DNA of 64,000 nucleotides. Origin: Zhengitettix transpicula. Taxonomy: Eukaryota > Arthropoda > Insecta > Orthoptera > Tetrigidae. The notes beneath the pieces are model-generated. The model had not been told where the DNA came from, searched no databases, and saw nothing but the letters and a program-made list of their open reading frames with translations. Each line of letters starts with the position of its first letter. The stretch's first letter is position 1. Positions 50,458 to 61,039 of the stretch are shown piece after piece. The stretch lies in assembly GCA_037074705.1 (NCBI GenBank), contig CM073590.1, positions 39,827,895-39,891,894 of the forward strand, in the 5' to 3' direction. Both the position numbers and the translations under genes were made by a program.

Positions 50458-50583
50458 TACACTTTTACTATTTAATCAGGTGCTTCTAATAATCGTACAG
50501 CACGCCACTAAGTCACAGATACTACTAATATATATTTAAATCGTTGCCGTAGTAACGGAACGTTCATTCCAGCCCAGTGTGCA
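50458..50583 (-). repeat. Gypsy 3' LTR
   Basis: Shares tttaatcaggtgcttctaat, aatcgtacagcacg, tactactaatatatattt and cgttgccgtagtaacggaac in order with the 52.5-kb copy. The plus-strand outer end is tacacttttacta. The inner end is cagtgtgca, next to the purine-rich tract on the minus strand. Confidence 0.85.
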
Positions 50584-51087
50584 TTCTCTTTGCTCCAACA
50601 CCAGCCACCTTCTTGAACGACGGAGTCGGATGCCAGTCTACAAAATGCACTTTACGTCTCGTCGAGCTGGCTGGGGGTCCGGGTGGGAGCTGGAATATTG
50701 CGTGCTGAGGGCGCAGGTTGGCGGCCGGTAGTTCAGGGACGCCGGCGTCCAGGTGACGACCAGGTGGCGGATCGTCAGACACTTGGAAGACAGGCTTGAC
50801 GCGGTCCCGGGACACGCGTGACGCGTGCGTATGACTACCGTTTTAGCGTCCTCGGGTGGCCCGGTATAGGGTTCCTGGATAGTGCTGCGGACAGTGTCAT
50901 CACGGAGGAAGACATGGGTGCACAACCCGGTTGAACGAATGTGATGGCTCGCTGGGACGGGCCGTAGCTGTCGAGTCACGTGGCGAAGTCGGTCGACGAA
51001 GGAGTCCGCCGAAAAGGTTTGTCCAGGCGGAACCGGAGCGACGAATTCTCCGGGAAGACGAAGTGTCTCACCATAAACCGGAACCAC
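50564..51087 (-). pseudogene. Gypsy Pol C-terminal segment (post-integrase)
   Basis: The minus-strand frame 51087-50638 contains VYGETLRLPGEFVAP, FVDRLRHVTRQLRP, CTHVFLRDDTVR and a PYTGP block. These are the conserved landmarks between the integrase core and the end of Pol in Gypsy/mag-like elements (VYG-x-x-LRLPGEF ... THVFLR-x-D-x-VR ... PY-x-GP). A second frame reaching 50564 supplies SRDRVKPVF, the usual end of this domain. One frameshift separates the two. The catalytic integrase core is not present upstream. Confidence 0.8.
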
Positions 51088-51169
51088 CCAAAAGGCACGT
51101 TACCCCACTTGGATATCGCGCCCCCAGGGCCACGTGACTTCCCCAAGGGCTTGAGGCTGCAATAGAAAG

Positions 51170-51540
51170 TCATATAAGGAATCCCGAATAGGCCAAAAGG
51201 AGTTGTAGTGGCGGTCTTTGGGATGTCACTGACGTGGACGAGGATTTACGTGTACGCCTTGACGGGGTCAGTGACAGAGAAAACTTGACTACCGCGATGC
51301 TGCGAGGTAAAATCCCGAATATGCCATACCGGGATCGTTCTGGCGTTGAGTGCACGGTAGTCGCCGTCTTCTTTGGGACCATGTGGAGCGGGGACGCCCA
51401 CACGTTCTCTGAGTGACGAGTCACACCGTCGCGCAGCATAGCAGAGAACTCGGCCTTTGCATTCCGTAGGCACTCTGTCGCCAAGCGTCGTGGTCGACAG
51501 GAGACCGGTGGTCCAGGAGTCGTACGTATGTGGTGCACAG
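51170..51540 (-). pseudogene. Gypsy reverse transcriptase N-terminus, truncated
   Basis: Two overlapping minus-strand frames together give AKAEFSAMLRDGVTR, ASPLHMVPKK, GDYRALNARTIP, IRDFTSQHRGSQVFSVTD and KTATTTPFGLFGIP. This is the canonical start of a Gypsy reverse transcriptase, through the first catalytic Asp region (here VFSVTDPVKAY). It stops before the YxDD box. At about 51180-51090 the sequence jumps to the Pol C-terminus, so polymerase, RNase H and integrase cores are deleted. Frameshifts lie near codons WxxVPKK and GDYRAL. Confidence 0.85.
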
Positions 51541-52020
51541 TCGGTAAATCCGGGTGCGGTGGGGCGCCGGGAGGGATCTGTGATAAAGGAGAACTCGGTC
51601 AGGAGGTCGTTGATGGATGACGTGAGTCACGAGTTTTACACTCGGCTGGGTCACGAAAACACGTGCAGCAGGAAACGGTGCGACCAGTGTTGCCGTCCAC
51701 GATGCAACCTCGGTGGCAATCTGGCAGTGCGCCAAGAAGTCAGCGCTGATAATTGGGATTGCTCCGTCCGCGACGATGAATCGCCCAACAAAAGTCCTGT
51801 GCTGGCCGAGACGGAGCTGAAATCTTACTGTTCCATAAGTTGGAATGGAGGAATCGTTTGCGGTTGATAGGCGTAGGGTGGACGCCGGGCATTGACCAAG
51901 TAACAGTTTTCTTGAGAAGCAAGACAGATCCGACCCTGTGTCGATTAGAAAACCGGCGTTGCTCAGACGGTCGTAAATCACAAGGCGACTACCATAAATG
52001 GAACCAACAGATGGACACAT
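51541..52020 (-). pseudogene. Gypsy retropepsin (aspartic protease)
   Basis: The 199-codon minus-strand frame (52020-51421) contains FLIDTGSDLSCF, with the catalytic DTG at residues 27-29. About 65 residues later come FIVADGAIPIISADFLAHCQ, the flap and the conserved ADFL segment that close a retropepsin domain. It is positioned correctly between Gag and reverse transcriptase. The last third of the frame runs out of register with the reverse transcriptase start, showing a frameshift. The domain itself looks intact, but no complete polyprotein can be made. Confidence 0.85.
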
Positions 52021-52160
52021 GGGATCTCGTTGCTGAAATGGCGCGTGGATTGCGAGAGGTTAATTTAGGCGACTGACTGCGAGAGAAACTGCAACCCGGC
52101 GAGACGTCTGTAGGAGACTCACGACGGCCACTAGAAACAGTGGTTCGATTAGTGCTGCTT

Positions 52161-52475
52161 TTAATGTGCATTACGCCTCAGTTGCTGGCGGTTGAAAGAA
52201 ATATCTTGAACAGCGGATGCCCAAGAAGGGTCGAGTAGGCTCGCCACGTACGAGAATTTGGTTCGACTAGACGAAATTCCGGCTGCCGCGAACTGTAATT
52301 CCACGTGGGCTAACCAGAGAACGATGTCGTCGGGCCACACAGGAGGCAACTTGAGTGCCACTCTGTCAATGTGAGCGGCGGAAATATCGGGAGCGTTGAC
52401 CGAAGGTGTAGCGGCTCGTAGTCGGCGTTTTGGAGCTCTAGAGCTTGAATTCTCTCCATTCATGTGAGAATCCAT
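52161..52475 (-). pseudogene. Gypsy Gag remnant
   Basis: The 104-codon minus-strand frame has VALKLPPVWPDDIVLWLAHV, then ELQFAAAGISSSRTKFSYV, the amino-terminal capsid signature widespread in arthropod Gypsy/mag-type Gag proteins. It begins close to the primer-binding site, as expected. The rest of Gag, including zinc knuckles, is missing or out of frame between here and the protease. Confidence 0.85.
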
Positions 52476-52506
52476 GTGAGAATCACGTCAGGGGTCACCA
52501 ATTTAG

Positions 52507-52633
52507 TGCACGTTTTACTATTTAATTAGGTGCTACTAATAATCGTACAGCACGTCACTAAGTCACCGATACTACTAATATATATTTCTGTCGTTGCCGT
52601 AGTAACGGAACGTTTATCTCTTCCCAGTGTGCA
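52507..52633 (-). repeat. Gypsy 5' LTR
   Basis: Matches the 50.46-kb LTR over its full length with scattered substitutions (for example gtgcacgtttt versus gtacactttt, attt-ctg versus attt-aaa). On the minus strand it starts TGCACACTGGG and ends ACGTGCA, directly before ctaaa and the primer-binding site. Divergence between the LTRs is roughly 10% by eye, so the insertion is not very recent. Confidence 0.85.
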
Positions 52634-52639
52634 TTCTCT

Positions 52640-53154
52640 ATGATCCTACGGGTAGATTAACAGGCTAAACAACCAATTAAGTCACCAAATTGAAGTAAAA
52701 TAATTAATTTAACCTACGTCAATATACATAAAGCTTTTCGCCTCTCGAAGAGTCATCGTCGTCTTCTGAAATACAAATTAATATACATAAGTAGAGAAAC
52801 ACCTGTAGAAATAAATTAAACTAGATACATAGTTAGATATATTTAGAACTGAGGAAATACATACATCATGTAGGTAACAAGCCTTTGGCCTTGACGTAGG
52901 TTCACTAAATCATGTAAGCGATATTTGGCGGACAGTTAAAGTGTTATTTTACATAACTATATCATTACTCAGTACTACTCGAAAATCGTCATGGCAGAGA
53001 TGGCTCAGTATCAATATATTATTTCTTAATACAAAAATTTAATAAATTTTGCTTCCTTTCCATAATAAATGCATTAAATAATTAAGTATTGTTGGAAATG
53101 ATTATATTGTGCGTTTTGAAACGTATAAGAATTGTACGAGTACTTTGACACTGG
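52640..53154. other. No gene recognised; possible short MITE
   Basis: aacctacgtcaa (52708-52719) and its exact complement ttgacgtaggtt (about 52897-52908) flank about 200 bp. They could be 12-bp terminal inverted repeats of a miniature DNA transposon. No second copy in the window. Confidence 0.25.
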
Positions 53155-54005
53155 GTGGTGAGAGAAAATTTAATGTGCGTGGTCAGCGATGAGCGTCGAC
53201 CACTGAGAGGTAGTTGGTGCCACCCTGCCGCAGCTGCTTGTCGTAGTCAGCAGACCCCAAAACCCACTACATTCTATTGGGACACAAAACTGAGCGGAGT
53301 CGCTCAGTCTACCTGCTCCCAGACGCTCACCACTCGCAGTTTGCATCGTGCCTGAGGCCTGACTCTCTTCTTCTCAAACACTTACCGCTCGCCACTTCTA
53401 TCACGCCAGAGACCTTACGTATGGCCCGACTTCGTGTTTAACAAACGGAAGAACAGAGAGAGAGACAGCAGGTCAATCGGCTCAGTTGGCAAATGAGCAA
53501 TCGTCGAGCTTATGCCACAGATGAACAACGTGATAATCTTCGACGCGCCAGAAGAAATGATTCAAGTGTTTATTTGAATCGAATAGCGTTTCAGTACAAT
53601 TCCCCAGTAGACTATAGCTCGCATCCTTTCGTTCGAATTGGCCCAATGGAGGTTGTGTTCGGCCATTGCGGTGCATTGAAGTTCGCTGGAGAAACGCCTG
53701 GATTGATCTAACACAGTGGCAAAGTGAAATTGCCATTATTGCCCCCTTCACCAGAGCCATTGCATTCATTGCTTCGTGGCGTAACACCAGAATCACATTT
53801 TCTATCGAATTCTCAAAGATACAACGGATGTTTCCAAATGACTTCATTTGGAGCAGACATTATCGAAGAACGCGGATTCAATCCGACAAAACGAAGATAT
53901 CACAAGGTGCTTCAAATAAAGGGAACTTCCCGAGTGCTGCGACGTGAATTACATTTAATTCAATGTAATTATAATCCTTTTAATTATATTTTGTCCATTT
54001 ATTGA
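53155..54005. mobile_element. Helitron fragment, ORF1 inverted plus N-terminal domain
   Basis: 53358-53412 is an inverted, roughly 85% match to the ORF1 segment at 48700-48748 (gatagaag...gagcggtaag...gtttgagaag). Immediately to the right, in plus orientation, EEQRERQQVNRLSW leads into the Helitron-like N-terminal domain. The two pieces in opposite orientation show rearrangement within, or nesting of, Helitron copies. The Rep HUH and helicase domains are absent. The hairpin CTGAGCG-GAGT-CGCTCAG (about 53291-53308) lies inside. Confidence 0.7.
53493..54005 (+). pseudogene. Helitron transposase N-terminal domain remnant
   Basis: Frame 53493-53711 reads YATDEQRDNLRRARRNDSS, VYLNRIAFQYN and CGALKFAGETPG. 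The ALKF-x-GETPG block is the hallmark of Helitron-like N-terminal domains. After a stop and frameshift, frame 53724-54005 continues KLPLLPPSPEPLHSLL and YNGCFQMTSFGADII, the next conserved blocks (LPPLPxPPEPL, NSCFQMTSFGA). The reading ends near 53945, before the HUH and helicase regions. The cysteine pair normally following GETPG is lost at the stop codon. Inactive fragment. Confidence 0.88.
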
Positions 54006-55719
54006 ACCAAATTCTTTTAGGGTATATTTACACAACGTTTATTGATTCGGAGGCGGTAAGAAATTTACCTAGTATTAAATAAAACTATAAAATGCTATAT
54101 TAAATTGCGGAAGTGCCACAAGTCATTGATGTCAGATCATCAGTTATCTTATTCTTGTGGCTTGTGCATCCATCATCTTCCAATATTAACTGCTAATTGC
54201 TTAAATCAAATATCTGCAGTATAAAATTACTACACGAAGTGATTTAGTTTCAAACAGCAACAATGCATATTGGACTGTAAACATTACTGTAGCTAAATAT
54301 AAATGACAGTCATCTGAACTACGTCGAAGAATTCTGATATCGAACGAGTTGTCTCAAGCTACTCAATCTCCAACCCTGCCATAGACAAAATATTTACCGT
54401 GATTAAAAAGCACGTTTTACATTACCCGTCAAGAATTTTTTCAAATGCATACAAATGTTAACGCTTCCAATAAAACTGAAAATATGCGGAGCAAGTCAAT
54501 AATTTTTGAACGACGGTGTTATTTCAGTTTTGTTAACTAAACAATTAATGACGAATATAATTAACAGTAAAAACGACAGGAACAGAAAAAAATGGATTTC
54601 AGTACTTATTGTGCGAAACTAAATTATTTAATTCGCGATAGGTCTCTGTGCCAAGGTGCAAAAGAGGATAGATTCTTTGGGTGAATTTTATATATCAAAA
54701 GCGATGTCCGACTGACAAATATGAAGTAGTCCGTTAACACTCATAAGTTTTGTATATAATATAATTTTTAAACTATTTTATATATTATAAATATATAATT
54801 AAATATTATAAAAATTCATATTATAATTAATATATAGTCGTGCCAGGCAAAAATTCAACGTACAAATACGACTTCTTAATTGCACTGAAACTGGTCTGAC
54901 CAGTACCATGGTCACTACCGGATATTTGAATTCGAAGGGTGGGTACGTTCATTGCAAGACCAGCATTACTTGCCTCCTTAATACTGAACTCATCTCAAGA
55001 ACTTAGATGTCAGAGCAGTAAACCAGAAAGCAGCTTTTGGAATTGGTTGTTTCGGTTGTTATGCGACCGTTCCGTGTAATAATAAGAATAGTGCGTATGA
55101 GAGAGTTACGAATTAGAAGGATCTGCTGATTCATCACAGGACCAAGCTAACAAAATAATTCGGTGTGAGAGATAACAGATGTGGAGTCAAAATTTGATAT
55201 CATCTCAAAATTAGATACGTAAAAAATGTCCTGATATCTACGTTTTAAGAATTAGTATGGCTTCCATTTTGACTTACCTTCAAACTATTGTAAAAATTCT
55301 CCGCTCTACGAAATACGTCTCTCGTAACTGTAATTCATATTTATACGCAATATGCATGATTCATAGGCATTTAAATTTCTGACATTTATAATAGGACTCC
55401 TTTAAATATTTAAGCACAAAAAAGCAGCCTGTTGAAAAGAGAACGCCAAAATATTTATACTATAATATTATTAAACTCTGCCAATTTATTTTATTTACTT
55501 TACTGTCGGGAAGATTTTAATTAAATATTAACTGAAATTAATAATTATACAGTCTGAAAAAATTATTCAATATTAATTTTAATTAATATATTTTCCTTAG
55601 TTTGTAAATTATCAACCTAAAACTACACAGAATAGGAATTAATTTTAGTTGGTGCTTTATTAAAATTATATTACAACTAAAACCGAACTTGTTTATCTCC
55701 CATCGTCTCATCCGAAATT
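54006..55719. other. AT-rich DNA, no gene recognised
   Basis: No feature supported. Confidence 0.5.
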
Positions 55720-55799
55720 TATGCTAAATGACTGTGGACTTTTTAGCTCATGTATGCTAAATGACTGTGGGCTTTTTAGCTCATGTATGCTAACGTATG
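55720..55799 (+). repeat. 33-bp tandem repeat, 2.4 copies
   Basis: The unit tatgctaaatgactgtgg...tttttagctcatg occurs at 55720-55752 and 55753-55785 with one substitution (gact/ggct), followed by a partial third start (tatgctaacgtatg). A recent local duplication in non-coding DNA. Confidence 0.9.
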
Positions 55800-56437
55800 A
55801 GCGGTGAAACAAATGAGCCAATTGATTGATCTCCAAACCAGGTAATCCAGATACAAATTAAGCTATAAATTCTAGGCAAGCCTTTGAGGAAACCGGCCTA
55901 ATTATTTTTCGACAGTAATAACGTGGAATAATATAATATCGTTTCATATTTTAGGTTGATAATGTCCTATAATTTGTATACGATTATACGAACATTAGGA
56001 GAGTATCTTATTTTTTATTTCATTTCTGTACGTATGGTACACACATTTAGCTTTGAATACTTATGAGTTAAATTTCTATCTTTATACTTGACAATATGGT
56101 CAATGGTTGAAAAGTGTCCATGCAGTTATCCATTAATTGTATCTAATTTTAAGATATATGTAGGACAAACAAAATGTAATTTCAAAATAAGGACTAGATA
56201 TTTTTGAATATTTAGCGGATGTTTTTACACTAAGACAGTTCAGTGTTTTCTTCAGAGGTGAAATAAATTTCCGTTCTTCATATAAAGTAATTATGGGGAA
56301 TGAAACCTAATTATAATCCTATTTAATAATATGTTAATGAATTAAAAATAAAGCAATTCGATAATTTTGCTTATTCGAGCTCAATAAAGAATGACAAACT
56401 ATAACTGACATTTTTGTGAAGTAGGAGTGGTTTCATA
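55800..56437. other. AT-rich DNA, no gene recognised
   Basis: No feature supported. Confidence 0.5.
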
Positions 56438-57565
56438 GCAGAGGGTGCAGAAAATTAAAAGCAATATGGATTTAATTCACAGTGAAGACGTGTTTTTTGT
56501 TTTGTTTTTTTAAAAAAGAAATATTCATTTAGAAAGTGTATACTAATATTTTTGTGTGTAACGTGTGGACTTCGATGCATATCACGGATTTTAATCATAT
56601 CATTCGCTAATTCAGAATTTTTTTTCAAATTAATCGTTTGGAATTACAATGTCTTAGCAGTAGGTTTATTAATTCCCAATGGAGCTACTTTATGCATTCC
56701 ACTGCCCGTGACATTCATAGTGCAAACGTCAAATTTTCTCATAGCCGAGATCCTTTTGGGTGTTTCCCCTGTCTTTTTTTTAAAGAAATATAATAAATCA
56801 ATTATTATAGTAGCCCATTGTATTTCTTTATTTTTTCAAGTCTCAGATACCCGACAACGTGACCTTTCCCGCCGATGGAGCCGTCTTTGAATTCTTCGGA
56901 GCTAAAGAACTAGTTTCTATCCACGGCGTGGATTGTTGTTTGGATTCAGATGAATACATGTTTCATCCATTGTCACATATCGACGTAATAAATACGCTCT
57001 TGTGTTTAATAAAATGTGTGAAGTACTGTTGAGGAAGTACCGTCCGATTGCAGTGTATATGCGCGACAACCAAATTTCACAAAAAAATTCGCTATCAGTT
57101 CCTCGTCAAAACTGAAAATGATGCGTTCTTTTGATTTACCTACAGTATTTTAGAAGTTTCACGGACCTTCGTACAAGAACAACCATCTTAAAAAAATCAT
57201 GTTGTGTACTTTTTATTCGTTTTCAAGTTTGGTTGCATTTTTTGGCCTCCTTCACGTTTAAACTCAGCCGCCCATATCCTACCTCTGAAGTTATTATGCA
57301 CATTTAAAATCCTGAACTAAATTTAGGAGGACTTTAAACCTCCTTTACTAATAATTTTTATAATTGCAGGTTACTCCATTATTTCATTTCTAAAATCATA
57401 CGTACTGAAAGTGATTTAAATGACTTCTACAGATAAGTGCTGGTTGGAATTGCTAGAAATTTCAGAAGGCGTCTACTGACAGTTGTACCAATAAGAGAGG
57501 AAACATAACTCAAGTAGTGTTTACATGTAAGGAGATGGTCGAAAACTTTTCAGAGAACCCTCGTA
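56438..57565 (-). mobile_element. Mariner DNA transposon, second family, decayed
   Basis: The right end, read on the minus strand, starts TACGAGGGTTCTCTGAAAAG, a mariner-type terminal inverted repeat. A weak counterpart, cagagggtgcagaaaatt, lies at 56438. The roughly 1.13-kb span is near the usual 1.25-1.3 kb of mariners. The transposase remnant lies between on the minus strand. Sequence and D-region differ from the rosa copy at 47-48 kb, so this is a separate invasion. Confidence 0.7.
56680..57175 (-). pseudogene. Mariner transposase remnant
   Basis: Minus-strand frames give VRETSKIL (57170), then LLRRYVTMDETCIHLNP around 56990-56940, containing the first catalytic Asp (TMDE). After a frameshift come WIETSSLAPKNSK and TAPSAGKV (56930-56860). 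This is the RR-x-VTMDETWIHHYTPE...APKKAK-x-xPSAGKV order of mariner transposases. Farther on, AVECIK-x-LHWELI may be the region before the PPYSPDL motif. The second and third Asp cannot be identified. Many stops and indels; no product possible. Confidence 0.75.
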
Positions 57566-59127
57566 TATTCACAGACGATATTTTACGTAATTAAAAATTA
57601 GATAAGTGAGTCATTTAAGTGTTAAGTTTCAAGCTCAGTAAGTATATATGTTTTATTATATTAAATACAACCTGTAAATAATAAATTGTTATTTCTTGAA
57701 ATAAATATTCATTTCCTTAGAAATATATATACACTTTGTAAACATTAAGCATGAAAAGAAATATGCACATAGGCTATGTCGATACATACATATATATATA
57801 CTGTATGAAATACGTAAAATTTCATTTCCGAAGTATCTCATATTGGATAATGCTAAACTTTCAGATCGTATCATCGAAAATAGTCAAAAAGCTAGATAAA
57901 AAATTTGTTAAGGATTATGATGAGCGTGCAGAGCTATTAAGGATTTATTTTTATAAACGCAAAATATGGTCGTGTTCCATTTAGCTATTTACAAAGCATT
58001 GTCTGAACACAAACTTTGGAAGAAAATTATCTGATATAATTCGTTAAACAGTTAGAATTATTCTTACTACCCTATGCCAACTGTTTCAAAAATAAAAAAA
58101 CCGTTATTTAAAATATAAACAGTGAGGTGAGTTTATGTATTTAGTTTTCATCTAAGATATTGTTTAACCCCGATTAAAGAAACTTGTCTCTCAAATTCTT
58201 TGTAGTGTTTACAAACTGGATAAATTAATTGGCGTTATTTTATTATATATATTAATTTATTTTACGAAATATAGTATTGTGAGTTTATAATATTCTCAGC
58301 CTCAGGCTGGTTAATGTTAGCTTCTCAGGTACTCACCACATCGAAAACAACCCCAGAACGGCATCCCTTTGCACAGATTGAAATATTGTGAGTGACTGGC
58401 GAGGCTAAATCTTTGGTCACAAGATTCTACCACGTTCAAACAAGACGCTCCAACGTATCGTACAGGTCTTCCCACGGCCATGAATTTTGCACCCCAATTA
58501 AAATCTGATTCCCTTTGGATAAAACAGTTCAATCCAATGGGGAAAATCGAGGAGTGAAAGGAGCTTACAGAGAAAGTCGAAATAAGTCCCCTTCTGGTAT
58601 CTTATAAGTTTGTATAGGAGCAGGAGTGAGTGAAATTTGGGGATATTATGAATAGGTTAGCTAGTTTTTAGTTTTGAATAATTAGGTCAGTACGTTTTGT
58701 GATATGTTATTTTTGGGGAAGTTAGGAAGCAGTTGGATTTTGGATAGAAAGTTAGTTTTTTAGTTGGTTTTTAGTTAGTGACCTTTGGAGTGGAAGACAC
58801 TTAGGTTTGGAGAACTTATGAATGGGTTTTGAAGAGGAAGTTCATTTTCAATTTTTGGGTGAAAGAGTTTGGATAGGAGGACATTTGTACGACAAGAACG
58901 TGTACATCAACTGGGTGACCATTTGCAGGAAATACGAGGGACTGCAGCGTCCGCGTGAACCGTCTGAGAACTCTAATGACCTGCCAGACCTGCATGTGGT
59001 AATGTACCAGAAGTTACTCTCATCAAATTCATTTTATTGAAGCTATATTTTGGACCTCCAACCCCTGACAGATAAAGCCGTGGGAATTTCAAAATGATAA
59101 TTAGAGCAAGAAGTAAATATTTTTAAA
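57566..59127. other. No gene recognised; one weak exon-like frame
   Basis: A 72-codon plus frame (58822-59040) has less random composition and is interrupted by possible splice signals: ttgcag at about 58927 and tg-gtaatg near 59000. I cannot match it to any protein. A 71-codon minus frame (58317-58532) is likewise unassigned. Confidence 0.35.
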
Positions 59128-59470
59128 ATCCTACCCGGCATTCGCCTAAAGAAATGCAGGGAAAACCCTAGAAAAACCTGCATCGGGTAGGTCGGGCATT
59201 GGGTACTTGTCCCACGCCCTTCCGATAGCGGGAGAGGAGTTTGCTGTGGGGACGCAGCATTCCCTTCTCCGTGCCTCGACCAGTTTAGGAGGCAGCTGGC
59301 CGACTATTCCAATAGGAATAGCGGACAACTCTTGCCGTATGCCCAATGTCTGCGACCCCGGAACATACACCTCTCAAAACAGACCGAGGTGCCTCGGCAT
59401 GTGGGAACCTTAGTTCAAAAAATACCAGGGAGATGTGAGAGCATCCCCAAAGGTAGCCCCCGCCAGAACA
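59128..59470 (+). repeat. Interspersed repeat family A, copy 5 (5' truncated)
   Basis: Starts inside the family at atcctacccggcattcgcct and runs through gcatcgggtaggtcggg, gcgggagaggagtttgctgt and cctcgaccagtttaggaggc to ccccaaaggtagccccc. It carries the downstream half that copies 2-4 lack. Confidence 0.8.
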
Positions 59471-59940
59471 TTCGTAGTTTTGTAGTAATTTTTCCTTATA
59501 ACATGCATGAGTGTTAACTTAATTTCTCTTATTTACATAAACAGTTTTACATATCTCGAAGAAAATATTTTCCCTTTCTTTTAAGAATTTTCAAAGTATT
59601 TCCTTTTTTAATTTTTTCTGCTCTTTATAAGTAATCCTAAATACATATTGCCTAATTTAAGAGTTTTTCCTAGTTATGTTTGAAAGTTTTAGTCTGTATA
59701 TTTTCCTTAGTTCCCTTTGTAGTAGCTATTTAATTATATCACCCTTTCTCAGCTAATTTATTAATTTATTAAAAATTCTGAATAAAAATTAGTGAATCTT
59801 TTTACCTTTATTCTGTAACGATTGATTACCTTTTGGGAATATGAACGTAATCTAGAGTATGGTTATTCTCAGATTCTACTCTAATAAATATAATTTCCAT
59901 GATATTGAAGATAATATTCGTCAAATAATTGAATCACAAC

Positions 59941-60320
59941 GACGTCAGTGACTCATCAATAATGTGGAGTTTCTCCTCCACAGCTAATGATTTGGGTGCC
60001 ATTAAACAGGGTTGGCAATTACATAGCAAGTCTGCCTAGCTCAAAGTACTGGGACGTAATTTAATTATTGATCTAATTACCTGTGCGAGCTGTTAGTGTG
60101 TGGCGAGTCCATGGCGACCATTACATGTCTGCCTACAATATAGTGTGTAATTAGGCTCGGCACCACACAATCACATAACAGACAGAGAGCTAGCAGCTGG
60201 TTGGCCGAGCTTCATTAGCGACCGTAAGACACCCACGTGAGGACGTGACTCATAATCAGACAATTAGAGGAATCTGCAACACGTGGCTGCAAGCGAATCT
60301 CCTTCCTTAACACGCATTGT
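59941..60320. promoter_or_regulatory. Candidate cis-regulatory site cluster
   Basis: A GC-moderate, ORF-free island with roughly a dozen TAAT/ATTA homeodomain cores, including gtaatttaattattgatc and ctaattacc near 60056-60080, gtaattagg and caattagag. It also holds two palindromic E-boxes CACGTG (60234-60239, 60280-60285) and two AP-1-like TGACTCA sites (59949-59955, 60246-60252). The site mix resembles a developmental enhancer. Evidence is motif density only; no neighbouring host gene is visible. Confidence 0.35.
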
Positions 60321-61039
60321 TAACACAATCCATAGACGTTTCAGGAACTCGTGGTGATACACTTGTTATTTCCGTCAGAAATTGCTAAATTCTAAGATTA
60401 TAGATAATTGGAACATTGTTCATTTAAAATTTGATATTACAAGTTCTGAAAAATGCGAAGATGAAATGGAAGTAGCGATTGGGATGTTGGGAAACCTCCA
60501 ACTCCTTCTGATCCTTTTCGGTTTTGTTTTAGTAGTAGTCCAAACTTTTACATTTTAATTGTGCGGGTCAGAAAAATGAAAGACAGAGTAACAACAATCA
60601 CTTAATAGAAATTCAAATTCATTTTTTTGGGTAAAGTGAGAAATACAATATAGTTGTTGAATTTTATGAAAGTGGTGTGGATATTATAAAAATATAATGT
60701 TTCCAGTATTTTATCGAGTAATTTTTTAGCATACTGCTTAATTGTTATGTCAATTAAATAGACAACAGCAATGAAATCAGATGAAGAGGTGCCTACCACC
60801 ATAAATTCTTCAGCTTTTAATTATAAGAATACGGTCATTTTGTTCACGCTATGGAGGATACAACTGACGAGCTGTTTTAGGAAAACCTAATGTTGGTGGC
60901 AATTTTAGCCTTATAATTTTCAAAACAACGAAGGCCAAGTGAGACGCATTATAAAGGCTCCTGTAGAAACACTTTAAAACGTTATTTTATAAATTTGTTC
61001 GTAAAAAAGAAAACTCACAGCCGCAAACTGGTAGATTTT
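60321..61039. other. No gene; left copy of a duplicated segment
   Basis: 60756-60859 (aaatagacaacagcaatgaa ... acggtcattttgttcacg ... ggagga) is duplicated at 62472-62574. Otherwise nothing recognisable. Confidence 0.5.

Larger units (their letters stand above)
50458..52636 (-). mobile_element. Gypsy/Ty3 LTR retrotransposon, internally deleted
   Basis: About 2.2 kb on the minus strand, bounded by two short direct LTRs of about 127 bp. The order Gag, protease, start of reverse transcriptase, then the post-integrase C-terminus identifies a Gypsy-type polyprotein. Most of the reverse transcriptase, RNase H and the integrase core are gone. On the minus strand TGGTGACCCCTGACGTGATT starts about 10 bases inside the 5' LTR, as a primer-binding site should. 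A purine run (gcaaagagaa) precedes the 3' LTR. No target-site duplication is clear. GC content is far above the flanks, consistent with a relatively recent arrival. Confidence 0.88.

Noticed and set aside
51457..51867. 136-codon plus-strand ORF
   Set aside because: Lies opposite the Gypsy protease/RT coding strand, which has clear DTG and RT motifs.
56552..56890. 112-codon plus-strand ORF with hydrophobic stretches, at first like a membrane protein
   Set aside because: It is antisense to the mariner transposase remnant on the minus strand, so the frame is a shadow.
58822..59040. 72-codon ORF considered as a host exon
   Set aside because: Weak splice-like signals and no protein similarity that I recognise; evidence insufficient.
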